Position numbers and translations under genes: made by a program. 64,000 nt of DNA from Flavobacteriaceae bacterium UBA1682 (lineage in GTDB: Bacteria; Bacteroidota; Bacteroidia; Flavobacteriales; Flavobacteriaceae). Positions 51,891 to 61,527 of this stretch are shown in pieces. Every line of letters begins with the position of its first letter. Within the stretch, counting starts at the first letter, position 1. The DNA is taken from assembly GCA_002320285.1 (NCBI GenBank), contig DCKE01000027.1, positions 76,228 through 140,227 of the forward strand, given 5' to 3'. The notes beneath the pieces were generated by a model. The model was not told the origin of the DNA. It searched no databases and saw nothing but the letters and a program-made list of their open reading frames with translations.

Positions 51891-54434
51891 ATGGCAAAGA
51901 ATTTAGTGATAGTGGAGTCCCCTGCGAAAGCGAAAACCATAGAAAAGTTTTTGGGAAAAGATTTTCAAGTTGAATCCAGTTATGGACATATTGCTGACCT
52001 TCCGTCTAAAGAAATAGGAGTAGATATCGAAAATGGATTTAAACCCAGATACGAAGTCTCTCCAGATAAAAAGGCAGTGGTTAAGAAGTTGAAGGATCTT
52101 TCTAAAAAAGCAGAAATGGTTTGGTTGGCTTCCGATGAGGATCGTGAGGGTGAGGCTATTGCTTGGCATTTAGCAGAAGAATTAAATTTGACTGAGGAGA
52201 AAACGAAACGAATTGTCTTTCACGAAATTACCAAAACCGCCATTCATAAGGCGATCGAAAACCCCCGGAAGATCGATTATAATCTAGTTAATGCACAGCA
52301 AGCCAGACGTGTTCTGGATCGCTTAGTGGGTTATGAATTATCTCCTGTATTGTGGAAAAAAGTTAAAGGAGGACTTTCAGCAGGACGGGTACAATCGGTT
52401 TCCGTAAGATTGATTGTAGAGCGAGAAAGGGAGATTAACAATTTTAATGCGGAAGCTTCTTTTAGTATTTCGGCGGAGTTTTCTAATGAAGCAGGAAAAA
52501 CATTAAAAGCCAAGCTGCCTAAGAATTTTGCTACTTTAAAGGAAGCGCAGGATTTTTTAAATAAAAATATCGGGGCTAAATATAAAGTGGCGGACTTAGA
52601 AACCAAACCGGCAAAAAAGTCTCCAGCTGCACCCTTCACCACATCGACACTTCAGCAAGAGGCCGCTAGAAAATTGCATTATACCGTTGGTCAAACCATG
52701 ATGTTAGCTCAGCGTTTATATGAAAGCGGATTAATTACCTATATGAGAACGGATAGTGTTAATTTATCGCAAGATGCAATGAAAGCTGCCGCAGCAGAAA
52801 TCACAAAATCATATGGGGCGGAATACAGCAAACCACAAACTTATATTACAAAAAGTAAAGGTGCTCAAGAAGCTCACGAGGCTATCCGTCCTACGGATAT
52901 GTCGTTGCATCATGCCAATATAGATAGAGATCAAGCGCGTTTATACGACTTGATCTGGAAACGTACTTTAGCTTCACAAATGAGTGATGCGCGTTTGGAG
53001 AGAACAGTAGTGAAAATCGAATCGAATCAATATAAAGAGCTTTTCAGTGCTACAGGTGAGGTATTGTTATTTGAGGGCTTTTTAAAAGTATATTTAGAAG
53101 GACATGACGATGAGGAGGAAGAGGTAGAAGGCATTTTACCTGCTCTTAAAGTCAATGAGGTTTTATTGAACAAATACATTACAGCTACCCAGCGATTTTC
53201 AAGACCAGCTTCGCGATATACAGAGGCTTCATTGGTTAAGAAACTGGAAGAGTTAGGTATTGGACGACCGTCTACTTACGCACCGACTATTTCTACAATT
53301 ATAGCGAGAACTTATGTTGAGAAAGGAGTTTCGGAAGGAAAAGAGCGTCCGTATCAAATGTTGGTATTAAAAGATGGCATCATTACGTCGTCGGATTTGA
53401 TAGAAAAAGTAGGATCTGAGAAGGGAAAACTTCTTCCTACTGATATCGGTATTATAGTTAATGATTTCTTGGTTAAGAACTTTGGAACTATATTAGACTA
53501 TAATTTTACGGCTAAGGTAGAGCAGGATTTTGATGAAATAGCTGCTGGAAATGAAGACTGGGCGATGATGATGCAAGATTTTTACAATCATTTTCATCCA
53601 GTAGTACGCGATGTAGAGGAAAACGCAGAACGCGAATCAGGTGAGCGTATATTGGGAACCGATCCGCAATCTGGCAAACCGGTTTTGGTTCGTTTAGGTA
53701 AATTTGGTCCGATTGCTCAAATCGGTGATGCCGATGATGAGCACAAACAATTTGCCAGTTTAAAACCCGATCAAAATATTGGAACGATCACCTTGGAAGA
53801 AGCCTTGACCTTGTTTTTGTTGCCTAAGATGTTAGGAGAGTATAAAGGGGAAGAAGTTGAAGTTAATAACGGTCGATTTGGACCTTATGTACGTCACGGT
53901 GCTGTATTTATTTCTTTGCCTAGGGGAGAAGATCCTTTAGATGTGAGTTTGGAGCGTGCCACGGAGTTGATTAAAGAAAAAGAAGTAGCTGATGCACCCA
54001 TTGCGACTTATCAGGATTTACCTGTACAAAAAGGAGTAGGGCGTTTTGGACCATATTTAAAGTGGAACGGACTTTTTATCAATGTAAATAAAAAATACGA
54101 TTTCGACAATTTGTCCAAATCCGATATCGAGGAGTTGATTTCTGATAAAATCCAAAAGGATATTGATAAGGTTGTTCACGATTGGAAAGAGGAGGGAATT
54201 CGAGTAGAAAAAGCACGATGGGGACGTTCCGTTATCCTAAAAGGCAAGTTGAAAATAGAACTGAGCAAGGAAGTCGATGCTGCTGCATTGACTCTAGAGG
54301 AAGTTCAAGAGATGATCGAGAAAAAAGCCCCTGCCAAAAAAACAGCGGCAAAGAAAACAGCGGCAAAGAAAACAGTTGCTAAAAAGGCTACGGCCAAGAA
54401 AGCACCAGCAAAGAAGACAACAACTAAAAAATAA
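51891..54434 (+). CDS. topA: DNA topoisomerase I, cysteine-free, with lysine/alanine tail
   Basis: An 847-residue type IA topoisomerase that relaxes negative supercoils. TOPRIM domain at about 3-115 (VESPAKAKTIEKFLG, SDEDREGEAIAWH), catalytic Tyr in ITYMRTDSVNLS near 287, and C-terminal Topo_C repeats (GRFGPYVRHG, GRFGPYLKW). The usual Cys4 zinc ribbons are absent; I find no cysteine anywhere in the protein. The last ~40 residues are a histone-H1-like repeat of AAKKT/PAKK units, probably for non-specific DNA binding. It lies 5 bp before the arginase-fold gene. Confidence 0.96.
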   Translation: MAKNLVIVESPAKAKTIEKFLGKDFQVESSYGHIADLPSKEIGVDIENGFKPRYEVSPDKKAVVKKLKDLSKKAEMVWLASDEDREGEAIAWHLAEELNLTEEKTKRIVFHEITKTAIHKAIENPRKIDYNLVNAQQARRVLDRLVGYELSPVLWKKVKGGLSAGRVQSVSVRLIVEREREINNFNAEASFSISAEFSNEAGKTLKAKLPKNFATLKEAQDFLNKNIGAKYKVADLETKPAKKSPAAPFTTSTLQQEAARKLHYTVGQTMMLAQRLYESGLITYMRTDSVNLSQDAMKAAAAEITKSYGAEYSKPQTYITKSKGAQEAHEAIRPTDMSLHHANIDRDQARLYDLIWKRTLASQMSDARLERTVVKIESNQYKELFSATGEVLLFEGFLKVYLEGHDDEEEEVEGILPALKVNEVLLNKYITATQRFSRPASRYTEASLVKKLEELGIGRPSTYAPTISTIIARTYVEKGVSEGKERPYQMLVLKDGIITSSDLIEKVGSEKGKLLPTDIGIIVNDFLVKNFGTILDYNFTAKVEQDFDEIAAGNEDWAMMMQDFYNHFHPVVRDVEENAERESGERILGTDPQSGKPVLVRLGKFGPIAQIGDADDEHKQFASLKPDQNIGTITLEEALTLFLLPKMLGEYKGEEVEVNNGRFGPYVRHGAVFISLPRGEDPLDVSLERATELIKEKEVADAPIATYQDLPVQKGVGRFGPYLKWNGLFINVNKKYDFDNLSKSDIEELISDKIQKDIDKVVHDWKEEGIRVEKARWGRSVILKGKLKIELSKEVDAAALTLEEVQEMIEKKAPAKKTAAKKTAAKKTVAKKATAKKAPAKKTTTKK

Positions 54435-54439
54435 GGACC

Positions 54440-55591
54440 ATGACTTTTGAGTTTTTAAGACCCTTAAGCGATGACTTTTTACAATTCATCGATGGATTAT
54501 CTAGACAAGCACTCGGGAAAAAAGTAAGTTTTTTTTCGGGTGGTACTTTTGAATCGTTTTCAAATTATCAAATCGGAATCATCGGTGTATTGGATAACCG
54601 TGGTCAAAGCGATGGAAATGATTGGTCTGAGATCGTAGAGGTCAGAAAAGCGTTTTATTCGCTTTTTCCGGGTAACTGGACGGCTAAGATGATCGATTTC
54701 GGTGATGTGTTGCCAGGAGAAAATTTGGAAGACACTTATTTTGTGTTGAAAAATTTGATTGCCGAGTTGATCCGTCATAAAATTGTACCGATAGTCATTG
54801 GGGGATCTCAAGATTTGACCTACCCCATGTATCGCGCTTATGATCAACTAGAGCAAATGGTCAATTTGGTTTGTATTGATAATAAATTGGATTTGGTTAA
54901 GGAGGATAGTTTTCCAGCCGAATCTTTTTTATCGCGAATTATAATGGAAGCTCCGAATAATTTATTTAATTATTCGAATTTGGGATATCAGACCTATTTT
55001 AACTCGCAAGAAGAAATTGATTTAATCGATAAATTGTATTTTGAGGCTTACCGAGTTGGAGAAATTGCGAATGATAGCAAATTGTCTGAACCCGTTTTGC
55101 GCGATGCTGATTTGGTAAGTGTAGATATGACGGCTGTAAAATCTGCGGATTCTGGTAATTTTGACTATTTTAATCCAAATGGATTTGACGGACGCGAGAT
55201 TTGTGCTTTGTCTCGTTATTCTGGTTTGAGTGATCGTGTGAGTTCTTTTGGGGTTTTTAATCATAATAATTCTACAGGAGAAGCGTTATTAGTAGCACAG
55301 ATCCTGTGGTATTTTGTCGAAGGTTTCAATTTTAGAGCGAACGAATATCCGTTTGTAAGTAAAGAAAGTTACTTTAAATACATCGTTCCAGTGCTGGATG
55401 AAGACGATTTAATCTTTTTTAAGAGCGATAAAACAGAGCGATGGTGGATCGAAGTGTCTTTTGGAGGAAGTGTTAATGATTCTATAAAAAGAAAGTTACT
55501 CTTACCGTGTAGCTACGAAGATTATCTATTAGCCACTGCACAGCAAGTGCCTGAGCGTTGGTGGAAAGCGATTAAAAAGAGTTTTCTTTAA
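54440..55591 (+). CDS. Degenerate ureohydrolase (arginase/formimidoylglutamase-like) protein
   Basis: A 383-residue protein with the arginase/agmatinase/formimidoylglutamase fold. The metal motifs are eroded. GGDHS reads GGSQD (121-125), DAHxD reads DNKLD (147-151), and the SxDxD motif reads SVDMT (227-231). So three of six Mn ligands appear lost (two His and one Asp), and hydrolase activity is doubtful. It is tightly linked to topA (5 bp) and precedes gldKLMN, so a role in the motility/secretion machine or its folding is possible (inference). Confidence 0.85.
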   Translation: MTFEFLRPLSDDFLQFIDGLSRQALGKKVSFFSGGTFESFSNYQIGIIGVLDNRGQSDGNDWSEIVEVRKAFYSLFPGNWTAKMIDFGDVLPGENLEDTYFVLKNLIAELIRHKIVPIVIGGSQDLTYPMYRAYDQLEQMVNLVCIDNKLDLVKEDSFPAESFLSRIIMEAPNNLFNYSNLGYQTYFNSQEEIDLIDKLYFEAYRVGEIANDSKLSEPVLRDADLVSVDMTAVKSADSGNFDYFNPNGFDGREICALSRYSGLSDRVSSFGVFNHNNSTGEALLVAQILWYFVEGFNFRANEYPFVSKESYFKYIVPVLDEDDLIFFKSDKTERWWIEVSFGGSVNDSIKRKLLLPCSYEDYLLATAQQVPERWWKAIKKSFL

Positions 55592-55720
55592 CAAAAGCGG
55601 GCGAAAAGAATTAAATGTTAAATATAAATTAATTTTTTTTCCGATTTTCGTTGTGTAATTAAAAATAAATAAATAGGTTTACGCCTTTGAAATATTAAAA
55701 TATTATAAACCCAAAAATAT

Positions 55721-57115
55721 ATGAAGAAGTTCATTACACTAACAGCAGTTGTATCAATGTTATTCAGTTGTGGTTCTGGCGATAGAGGTGAGCTATTAGG
55801 TGGAGTACAAGGTAGACAGTGGAAAACAGAGAAGCCTCATGGTATGGCTTTGATTCCAGGAGGTACCTTTACGATGGGGAAATCTAGCGAAGATTTCTTA
55901 AACACTCAAGATGCCCCTACGAAATCTGTTACAGTTGGTTCATTTTATATGGATGAAACAGAGATCACGAATAATCAGTATCGAAAATTTGTTGAATGGG
56001 TAAAAGATTCAGTAGTGAGAACACGATTGGCAATTTTTGCCGATGAAATGGGGATGGCTAAAGGATCAGGAGGAATTGGTGAATACGCTTTCTTAGAAGA
56101 AGGTGATCCAGAAAACCAAACTCCTTACGAAAAGTATATGTATGATAATTACTATAGCATGTCTATGGATGATGATTTGTACGCAGGAAGAAAATTGAAC
56201 AAAAAGGCGAGATTGCCAATTAGTTCAAAAAAATATCCAGATGAATATTTTGTTGAGGTAATGGATTCACTTTATTTACCAGCTAGTGAATCTTTCAATG
56301 GATTGAAAACTTTTGATGTATCGAAACTTTCATTCAAATATTCTTACATGGATATTGATGCGGCAGTTAGAGACAAAAGCACAAATCTTAGAGAGAAGAG
56401 AAGTAAGCACATGAAGTCTGAAACGATTTTGATATATCCAGATACGACACGTTGGATCAAAGAATTTCAGTTTTCTTATAACGAGCCCATGCACAATGAT
56501 TATTTCTGGCATGAAGCTTATGGAGAATATCCAGTAGTTGGAGTTAGCTGGCATCAAGCAAAAGCTTTCTGTGCTTGGAGAACTTTATATAAAAACTCGC
56601 ATTTAAAAGCCAGAAGAGAATCACACCAAGTTAATGCATACCGTTTGCCAATGGAAGCAGAATGGGAATATGCTGCGAGAGGTGGTTTAGAATCAGCGAT
56701 GTATCCGTGGGGAGGTCCTTATACAACGGATGAGAAAGCTTGTTTCTTAGCCAACTTTAAACCGACAAGAACTAATTATGCTGCAGATGGAGCTTTGTAT
56801 ACGGCTGAGGCTAGATCATATGTTCCTAATGGTTATAATTTATATAATATGGCTGGTAACGTGTCTGAATGGACAAGTTCATCTTATGACCCAGCTTCAT
56901 ATGATTTCGTTTCTTCATTGAAACCAAGAGAAAGAAGTTCGTCTAACCCTTTAAAAGTTGTTAGAGGTGGTTCATGGAGAGATCCTGCTTATTTCTTACA
57001 GGTGAGTACTAGAGATTCTGAATTTGCAGATACTGCAAGAAGTTACATCGGTTTCCGTACGGTTCAAACGTATTCGGGTCCAAACGTTGTTGATGCACCA
57101 AAAGGAGCTAGATAA
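55721..57115 (+). CDS. gldK: Gliding motility / type IX secretion lipoprotein GldK
   Basis: A 464-residue outer-membrane-associated lipoprotein. The signal peptide ends in lipobox LFSC (Cys17). The mature part is an FGE-sulfatase (SUMF1-like) fold: IPGGTFTMG near 47, DETEITNNQYRKFV near 78, LPMEAEWEYAARGG near 310 and NVSEWTSS near 380. GldK forms the periplasmic ring with GldN (family knowledge). It is the first gene of gldKLMN, with a 65-bp gap to gldL. Confidence 0.96.
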   Translation: MKKFITLTAVVSMLFSCGSGDRGELLGGVQGRQWKTEKPHGMALIPGGTFTMGKSSEDFLNTQDAPTKSVTVGSFYMDETEITNNQYRKFVEWVKDSVVRTRLAIFADEMGMAKGSGGIGEYAFLEEGDPENQTPYEKYMYDNYYSMSMDDDLYAGRKLNKKARLPISSKKYPDEYFVEVMDSLYLPASESFNGLKTFDVSKLSFKYSYMDIDAAVRDKSTNLREKRSKHMKSETILIYPDTTRWIKEFQFSYNEPMHNDYFWHEAYGEYPVVGVSWHQAKAFCAWRTLYKNSHLKARRESHQVNAYRLPMEAEWEYAARGGLESAMYPWGGPYTTDEKACFLANFKPTRTNYAADGALYTAEARSYVPNGYNLYNMAGNVSEWTSSSYDPASYDFVSSLKPRERSSSNPLKVVRGGSWRDPAYFLQVSTRDSEFADTARSYIGFRTVQTYSGPNVVDAPKGAR

Positions 57116-57180
57116 TCGAAAATTGAAAAACCAATAAACCAATAAAAAACTATTAACTAACTAAATTAATTACACAAATT

Positions 57181-57858
57181 ATGGCGATACCTAAAAAAGT
57201 GATGAACTTCTGCTACGGGATGGGGGCAGCGGTCGTAATTCTCGGAGCTTTATTCAAAATTACTCATATGGAATTTGGCCCTTTAAATGGAAATAACATG
57301 TTGACCATTGGACTTGTGGTAGAGGCATTGATTTTTGCAATCTCAGCTTTCGAACCAGTAGATGATGAATTGGATTGGTCAAGAGTATATCCGGAATTAA
57401 AAGGTGGTGAAGCTAGGTCAGTTCAAGTTGCCGGATTCGGTGGAACAGGTTTTGGTGGTGTTGCTACACAAGAAGAAGGTATGCTTTCTCAAAAATTAGA
57501 TCAACTTTTAAAAGATGCTAAGATAGACGGGGAATTGATGAATAGTTTAAACAAAAGCATTAGAAACTTTGAGGCTGCGGCTAAGGAAATTGCTCCTACT
57601 GTAGATACTATGGCTTCTACTAGAAAATATGCTGATGAAATGTCTTTGGCGTCTACTCAATTGGAGTCTTTAAATGGGATGTATAAAATCCAATTGGAAA
57701 GTGCCTCTAAAAATGCGGAAATCAATAACGAAGTCGCTGAAAACAACATGAAGTTAAAAGAGCAAATGCAATCTTTAACGTCAAATTTAGCATCATTAAA
57801 TACCGTTTATGGTGGAATGCTTTCTGCTATGGGAGGTGGATCAAGAAATGCTAATTAG
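57181..57858 (+). CDS. gldL: Type IX secretion motor protein GldL
   Basis: A 225-residue inner-membrane stator-like subunit. Two transmembrane helices (about 11-28 and 40-58) carry intramembrane Lys26 and Glu48, the equivalents of the charged residues implicated in proton coupling in Flavobacterium GldL. A long cytoplasmic coiled-coil domain follows (about 100-220). It works with GldM to use the proton motive force for gliding and protein secretion. It lies 35 bp before gldM. Confidence 0.96.
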   Translation: MAIPKKVMNFCYGMGAAVVILGALFKITHMEFGPLNGNNMLTIGLVVEALIFAISAFEPVDDELDWSRVYPELKGGEARSVQVAGFGGTGFGGVATQEEGMLSQKLDQLLKDAKIDGELMNSLNKSIRNFEAAAKEIAPTVDTMASTRKYADEMSLASTQLESLNGMYKIQLESASKNAEINNEVAENNMKLKEQMQSLTSNLASLNTVYGGMLSAMGGGSRNAN

Positions 57859-57893
57859 TATTTTTATTATTAATTTAAACTAATTAGAGAAAA

Positions 57894-59453
57894 ATGGCAG
57901 GAGGAAAACAAACCCCTAGGCAGAAAATGATCAACTTGATGTATTTGGTTTTCATCGCAATGATGGCGCTAAGTATTTCACCTGAGGTCTTGTCCGCTTT
58001 TGGGATGATGAACGAAAAATTTGAATTTGCAAATAAAGCCGTTGAAGATAGTAATGAAACCTTATTACAAGCTTTAGATATTAAAGCATCAGATGATCCG
58101 ACAAGATATGCTGATCCAAGTAAAAGAGCCAAGGCTATTGATGCGATTTCAAGAAATTTTTACAATTACATTGAATCTTTAAAAACATCTATTAAAGAAC
58201 CGGTTAAGAAAAAAGAAGACGGGGGATTGCCTTATGAGGCGATGGATAAAGGTGAAGTGGTTGATTCTGAGTGGTTCGTTGGAGATAAATATTCTAAAAA
58301 AGGAGAAGAGATCGTCAATACAATTGCAAAGTATAAATCAGATATCAGACAAGCTGTTGGTAGTGATGTGAAATATTTACCTATTTTACAGGATTTAGAT
58401 AGCCGATTTGATTTAAAGGATGTGAAGGATAGTGAAAAAGTGGTTAAACCTTACTTGAACTATCATTTTCAAAAATTCCCAGCTGTAGCTTCCTTGACAA
58501 AGTTAACTGCGATGCAGAACGATGTAAGGGTGATAGAAAACGAATTGATCAATGCTTTTATGGGGCATACTTTAACACAAGCAGCTTCGATGAAAAACTA
58601 TAAAGCTATTGTGATTTCCGAAAAATCAGCTTATTTTGCAGGCGAAAGCTTTAAAGGTAAAGTGGTTTTAGGTCGCTATGACAAATCTACTGTGCCTACG
58701 AAGGTGGTTGTTAATGGTTCGCAAATCAACCTTTCTACTGCTTTAGAAGATGGACAAGTTAATTTGTCTTTTGGAACAGGAAATGTTGGTGAGCATAAAA
58801 TTACAGGTACGTTCTCATTTATGGAAGATGGAAAAGAAATTCCAATTCCAATTGATGGAAACTATGTAGTGGTTCCTAAACCAAACTCAGCTACTATTTC
58901 TGCCGATAAAATGAACGTAGTTTATAGAGGAGTTTCCAACCCAATGACTATTTCATTTGCGGGAATCTCAGCGGATAAAGTTACAGCCTCTGCACCTGGA
59001 TTAAGAAAAGGAGCAAAAGCAGATCAATATATTATGAACCCAGGCGCAGGAAGAGAAGTAGTAATTAACGTTACGGGTACTTTACCTGATGGTCAAAAGG
59101 TTTCTGATAGAAAAACTTTTAGAATTAAAGGAATACCGGCTCCAAGAGGAACTGTTCGAGGAGAATATGCGGCTAAAGGACCAAAATCTAACTTAGAAAT
59201 TGTTAGTATCGGTGCCAAATTAGAAGACTTTGACTTCGATCTTAATTTAACTGTTACAGGATTCGTACTTCAAGTTCCAGGTCAACCAAGTGTTGTTGTT
59301 CAAGGAAACCGTATGAATGATAGAGCTAGATCGGCTATTCAAAAAGCTAGAGCTGGTGATGTAGTGGTGATTTCGGATATTAAAGTACGTCTAGAAGGAT
59401 CAAGTGATTATATGTTGCCGAAATCGGCACCTTGTACATTCGAGATTAATTAA
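57894..59453 (+). CDS. gldM: Type IX secretion motor protein GldM
   Basis: A 519-residue protein. A short cytoplasmic N-terminus and a single transmembrane helix (about 10-32, LMYLVFIAMMALSISPEVLS) are followed by a periplasmic rod. It has a helical first domain (about 40-220) and three beta domains after it, as in the known GldM structure. It transmits motor motion from GldL to the GldK/GldN ring. The sequence is typical of the family and complete. Confidence 0.96.
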   Translation: MAGGKQTPRQKMINLMYLVFIAMMALSISPEVLSAFGMMNEKFEFANKAVEDSNETLLQALDIKASDDPTRYADPSKRAKAIDAISRNFYNYIESLKTSIKEPVKKKEDGGLPYEAMDKGEVVDSEWFVGDKYSKKGEEIVNTIAKYKSDIRQAVGSDVKYLPILQDLDSRFDLKDVKDSEKVVKPYLNYHFQKFPAVASLTKLTAMQNDVRVIENELINAFMGHTLTQAASMKNYKAIVISEKSAYFAGESFKGKVVLGRYDKSTVPTKVVVNGSQINLSTALEDGQVNLSFGTGNVGEHKITGTFSFMEDGKEIPIPIDGNYVVVPKPNSATISADKMNVVYRGVSNPMTISFAGISADKVTASAPGLRKGAKADQYIMNPGAGREVVINVTGTLPDGQKVSDRKTFRIKGIPAPRGTVRGEYAAKGPKSNLEIVSIGAKLEDFDFDLNLTVTGFVLQVPGQPSVVVQGNRMNDRARSAIQKARAGDVVVISDIKVRLEGSSDYMLPKSAPCTFEIN

Positions 59454-59485
59454 TTTCGATAATATAAAAAGAAAATAAATACAAT

Positions 59486-60373
59486 ATGAACTGGAAAAAA
59501 TTATCATCATTCGTCGCATTTTGTGCGATCTCTGTAACTGGTTACGGACAGGCGAATTTGCTTAACGCAAGATCGGCTGAAGAAATTGGATTGAAAACTT
59601 TTGCAGATATTATTGTGGACAGCGAAGGCCCAATTCCTTACGGATATGTCTCTGACCGCGATATTTTATTTGGAAAAAAGGTATGGGAAGTAATCTCTTT
59701 AGATGAGAAAATGAATCTACCTTACTATTATCCGGTTGATGAATCTGCAATACCGGGACGTAAATCCATGTATGAAGTTTTAATCGATGGTATCAAATCT
59801 GGTGAAATTACAGAAGTTTATGATGGTAGTGATTTCACAAAGAAACGTACGTTAAAGGATTTGGAAACTTCCTTTACAAAGATTGATACTATGGATGCTG
59901 GACGTGAGTACTACAATGCCGGAGAGCGCATTCCTGATGAGTATATCGTGAAGGAGGAGCTTAAAGCACGTCACGTTAAGGAATATCACATTGTTGGAAT
60001 GTGGTATTTTGATAGAACTCAAGGGGAATTAAAATACCGCTTGTTAGGTATTTGTCCTGTGGTTCCAGATATCTATACTATGGGATCTGAAAAAGAAAAT
60101 TACGTGGAATTGTTCTGGGTATTTTTCCCGGATGCAAGAAATGTTCTACATAGAAACTATGCATTCAATGAAAAAAATCCAATGCGTTCAATCAATTTTG
60201 ATCATATGTTGAATTCTCGTAGATTCAGTGCTAGCATCTATAAAACGGATAATATGTTTGGTGACCGTCGTATTGATGATTATGTGAAAGACAACTCTAT
60301 GCAGCAGTTGCTTGAAGCAGAAAGAATCAAAGAATCGATTAGAAACCTTGAAGATGATATGTGGAATTACTAA
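59486..60373 (+). CDS. gldN: Type IX secretion ring protein GldN
   Basis: A 295-residue periplasmic protein with a signal peptide ending near GYGQ. The mature sequence (NLLNARSAEEIG, then IPYGYVSDRDILFGKKVWEV) is characteristic of GldN, which forms the outer-membrane ring with GldK. It lies 32 bp after gldM and is closed by a terminator, so gldK-gldN is a complete unit. Confidence 0.96.
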   Translation: MNWKKLSSFVAFCAISVTGYGQANLLNARSAEEIGLKTFADIIVDSEGPIPYGYVSDRDILFGKKVWEVISLDEKMNLPYYYPVDESAIPGRKSMYEVLIDGIKSGEITEVYDGSDFTKKRTLKDLETSFTKIDTMDAGREYYNAGERIPDEYIVKEELKARHVKEYHIVGMWYFDRTQGELKYRLLGICPVVPDIYTMGSEKENYVELFWVFFPDARNVLHRNYAFNEKNPMRSINFDHMLNSRRFSASIYKTDNMFGDRRIDDYVKDNSMQQLLEAERIKESIRNLEDDMWNY

Positions 60374-60396
60374 TTTTACAAATCAATAATATAATT

Positions 60397-60430
60397 AAAC
60401 TCTTATCTTATAGATAAGAGTTTTTTATTT
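60397..60430 (+). terminator. Terminator of the gldKLMN operon
   Basis: An 11-bp stem AAACTCTTATC / GATAAGAGTTT with a 5-nt loop and T-rich tail. Confidence 0.88.
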
Positions 60431-60445
60431 TTTAAATATACGGCT

Positions 60446-61495
60446 ATGTTAGATTATATAATTGTTGGTTCGGGACTCGCTGGAATTAGTTTTGCTGAAA
60501 CCGTTTTACAAAAGGGGAAAACGATTTTGGTTGTCGATAGCGAGCGGCGTTCGTCCTCGCTTGTAGCTGGTGGGATGTATAATCCCGTGGTGTTGAAACG
60601 TTTTACAGAGGTGTGGAAAGTTCGAGTACAACTCGATATTGCTCGCCCTTTCTTTAAATCTTTAGAAGATAAACTTCAAGTAACCTTAGATCATAAACTT
60701 CCTCTTTTAAGACGATTTATGTCAGTGGAAGAGCAGAATAATTGGTTTGAAGCTTCAGATAAACCCAATTTGAGTCCTTATCTGTCTTCACAATTGGTAA
60801 AAAACCAGAATCAGGGCGTGTATGCACCATTTTCATTCGGAGAGGTTTTTGAAACGGGCTATGTTGATACAGCGCTTCTGATCGAGAAATACAGAATTTA
60901 TTTAAAAAACAATCAGCGATACATTTGCGAAGATTTTGACTTTAGTGCGTTAAGTTACAATTCAGAATTTGTTTCATATAAAGGAATTGAAGCTAGAAAC
61001 ATCATTTTTGCAGAGGGTTATGGTATGTTGGATAATCCTTTTTTTAAGGATTTGCCTTTAGATGGTACCAAAGGAGAGCTGTTGATTGTTAAGATCCCTC
61101 AATTAAAATTTGACCAGATTCTAAAAGCGGGTGTTTTTCTCATTCCAATTGGCAATGATTTGTATAAGGTAGGTGCAACTTATGACTGGGACGATAAAAC
61201 AGATGTTGTTTCAGAGAAGGGCAAAGAGGAGTTGCTCGAAGGGCTGAGGAGTGTCGTCAATTTGGAGTTCGAAATTGTCGAGCACATAGCTGGTGTAAGA
61301 CCTACTGTTAAGGATCGCCGCCCTTTGGTGGGTCAAGCTAAAGAGAGCTCAAGAATTCATATATTGAATGGCTTAGGTACAAGAGGTGTACTGTTGGGGC
61401 CTTTTTTGGCCAAAGAATTATATCTAAATATAGAGGAGGCTGTGCCTTTGGATGCTAATATTTCTATAGCCCGTTTTTATAAAAAAAAGCTATAG
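60446..61495 (+). CDS. FAD-dependent oxidoreductase (DAO family)
   Basis: A 349-residue flavoenzyme. N-terminal dinucleotide-binding fold IIVGSGLAGISFAETV, an ARG/SLVAGGMYNPVV segment near 40, and the C-terminal FAD-contact motif VRPTVKDRRPLVGQ near 290, followed by LNGLGTRGVLLGPFLA. This is the D-amino-acid-oxidase superfamily outline. The substrate is unknown, and the same gene follows gldN in several flavobacteria as I recall. It has no signal peptide and is probably cytoplasmic. Confidence 0.87.
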   Translation: MLDYIIVGSGLAGISFAETVLQKGKTILVVDSERRSSSLVAGGMYNPVVLKRFTEVWKVRVQLDIARPFFKSLEDKLQVTLDHKLPLLRRFMSVEEQNNWFEASDKPNLSPYLSSQLVKNQNQGVYAPFSFGEVFETGYVDTALLIEKYRIYLKNNQRYICEDFDFSALSYNSEFVSYKGIEARNIIFAEGYGMLDNPFFKDLPLDGTKGELLIVKIPQLKFDQILKAGVFLIPIGNDLYKVGATYDWDDKTDVVSEKGKEELLEGLRSVVNLEFEIVEHIAGVRPTVKDRRPLVGQAKESSRIHILNGLGTRGVLLGPFLAKELYLNIEEAVPLDANISIARFYKKKL

Positions 61496-61527
61496 AAAGT
61501 AATGTATTGATATTCGTAAATTTAGAG

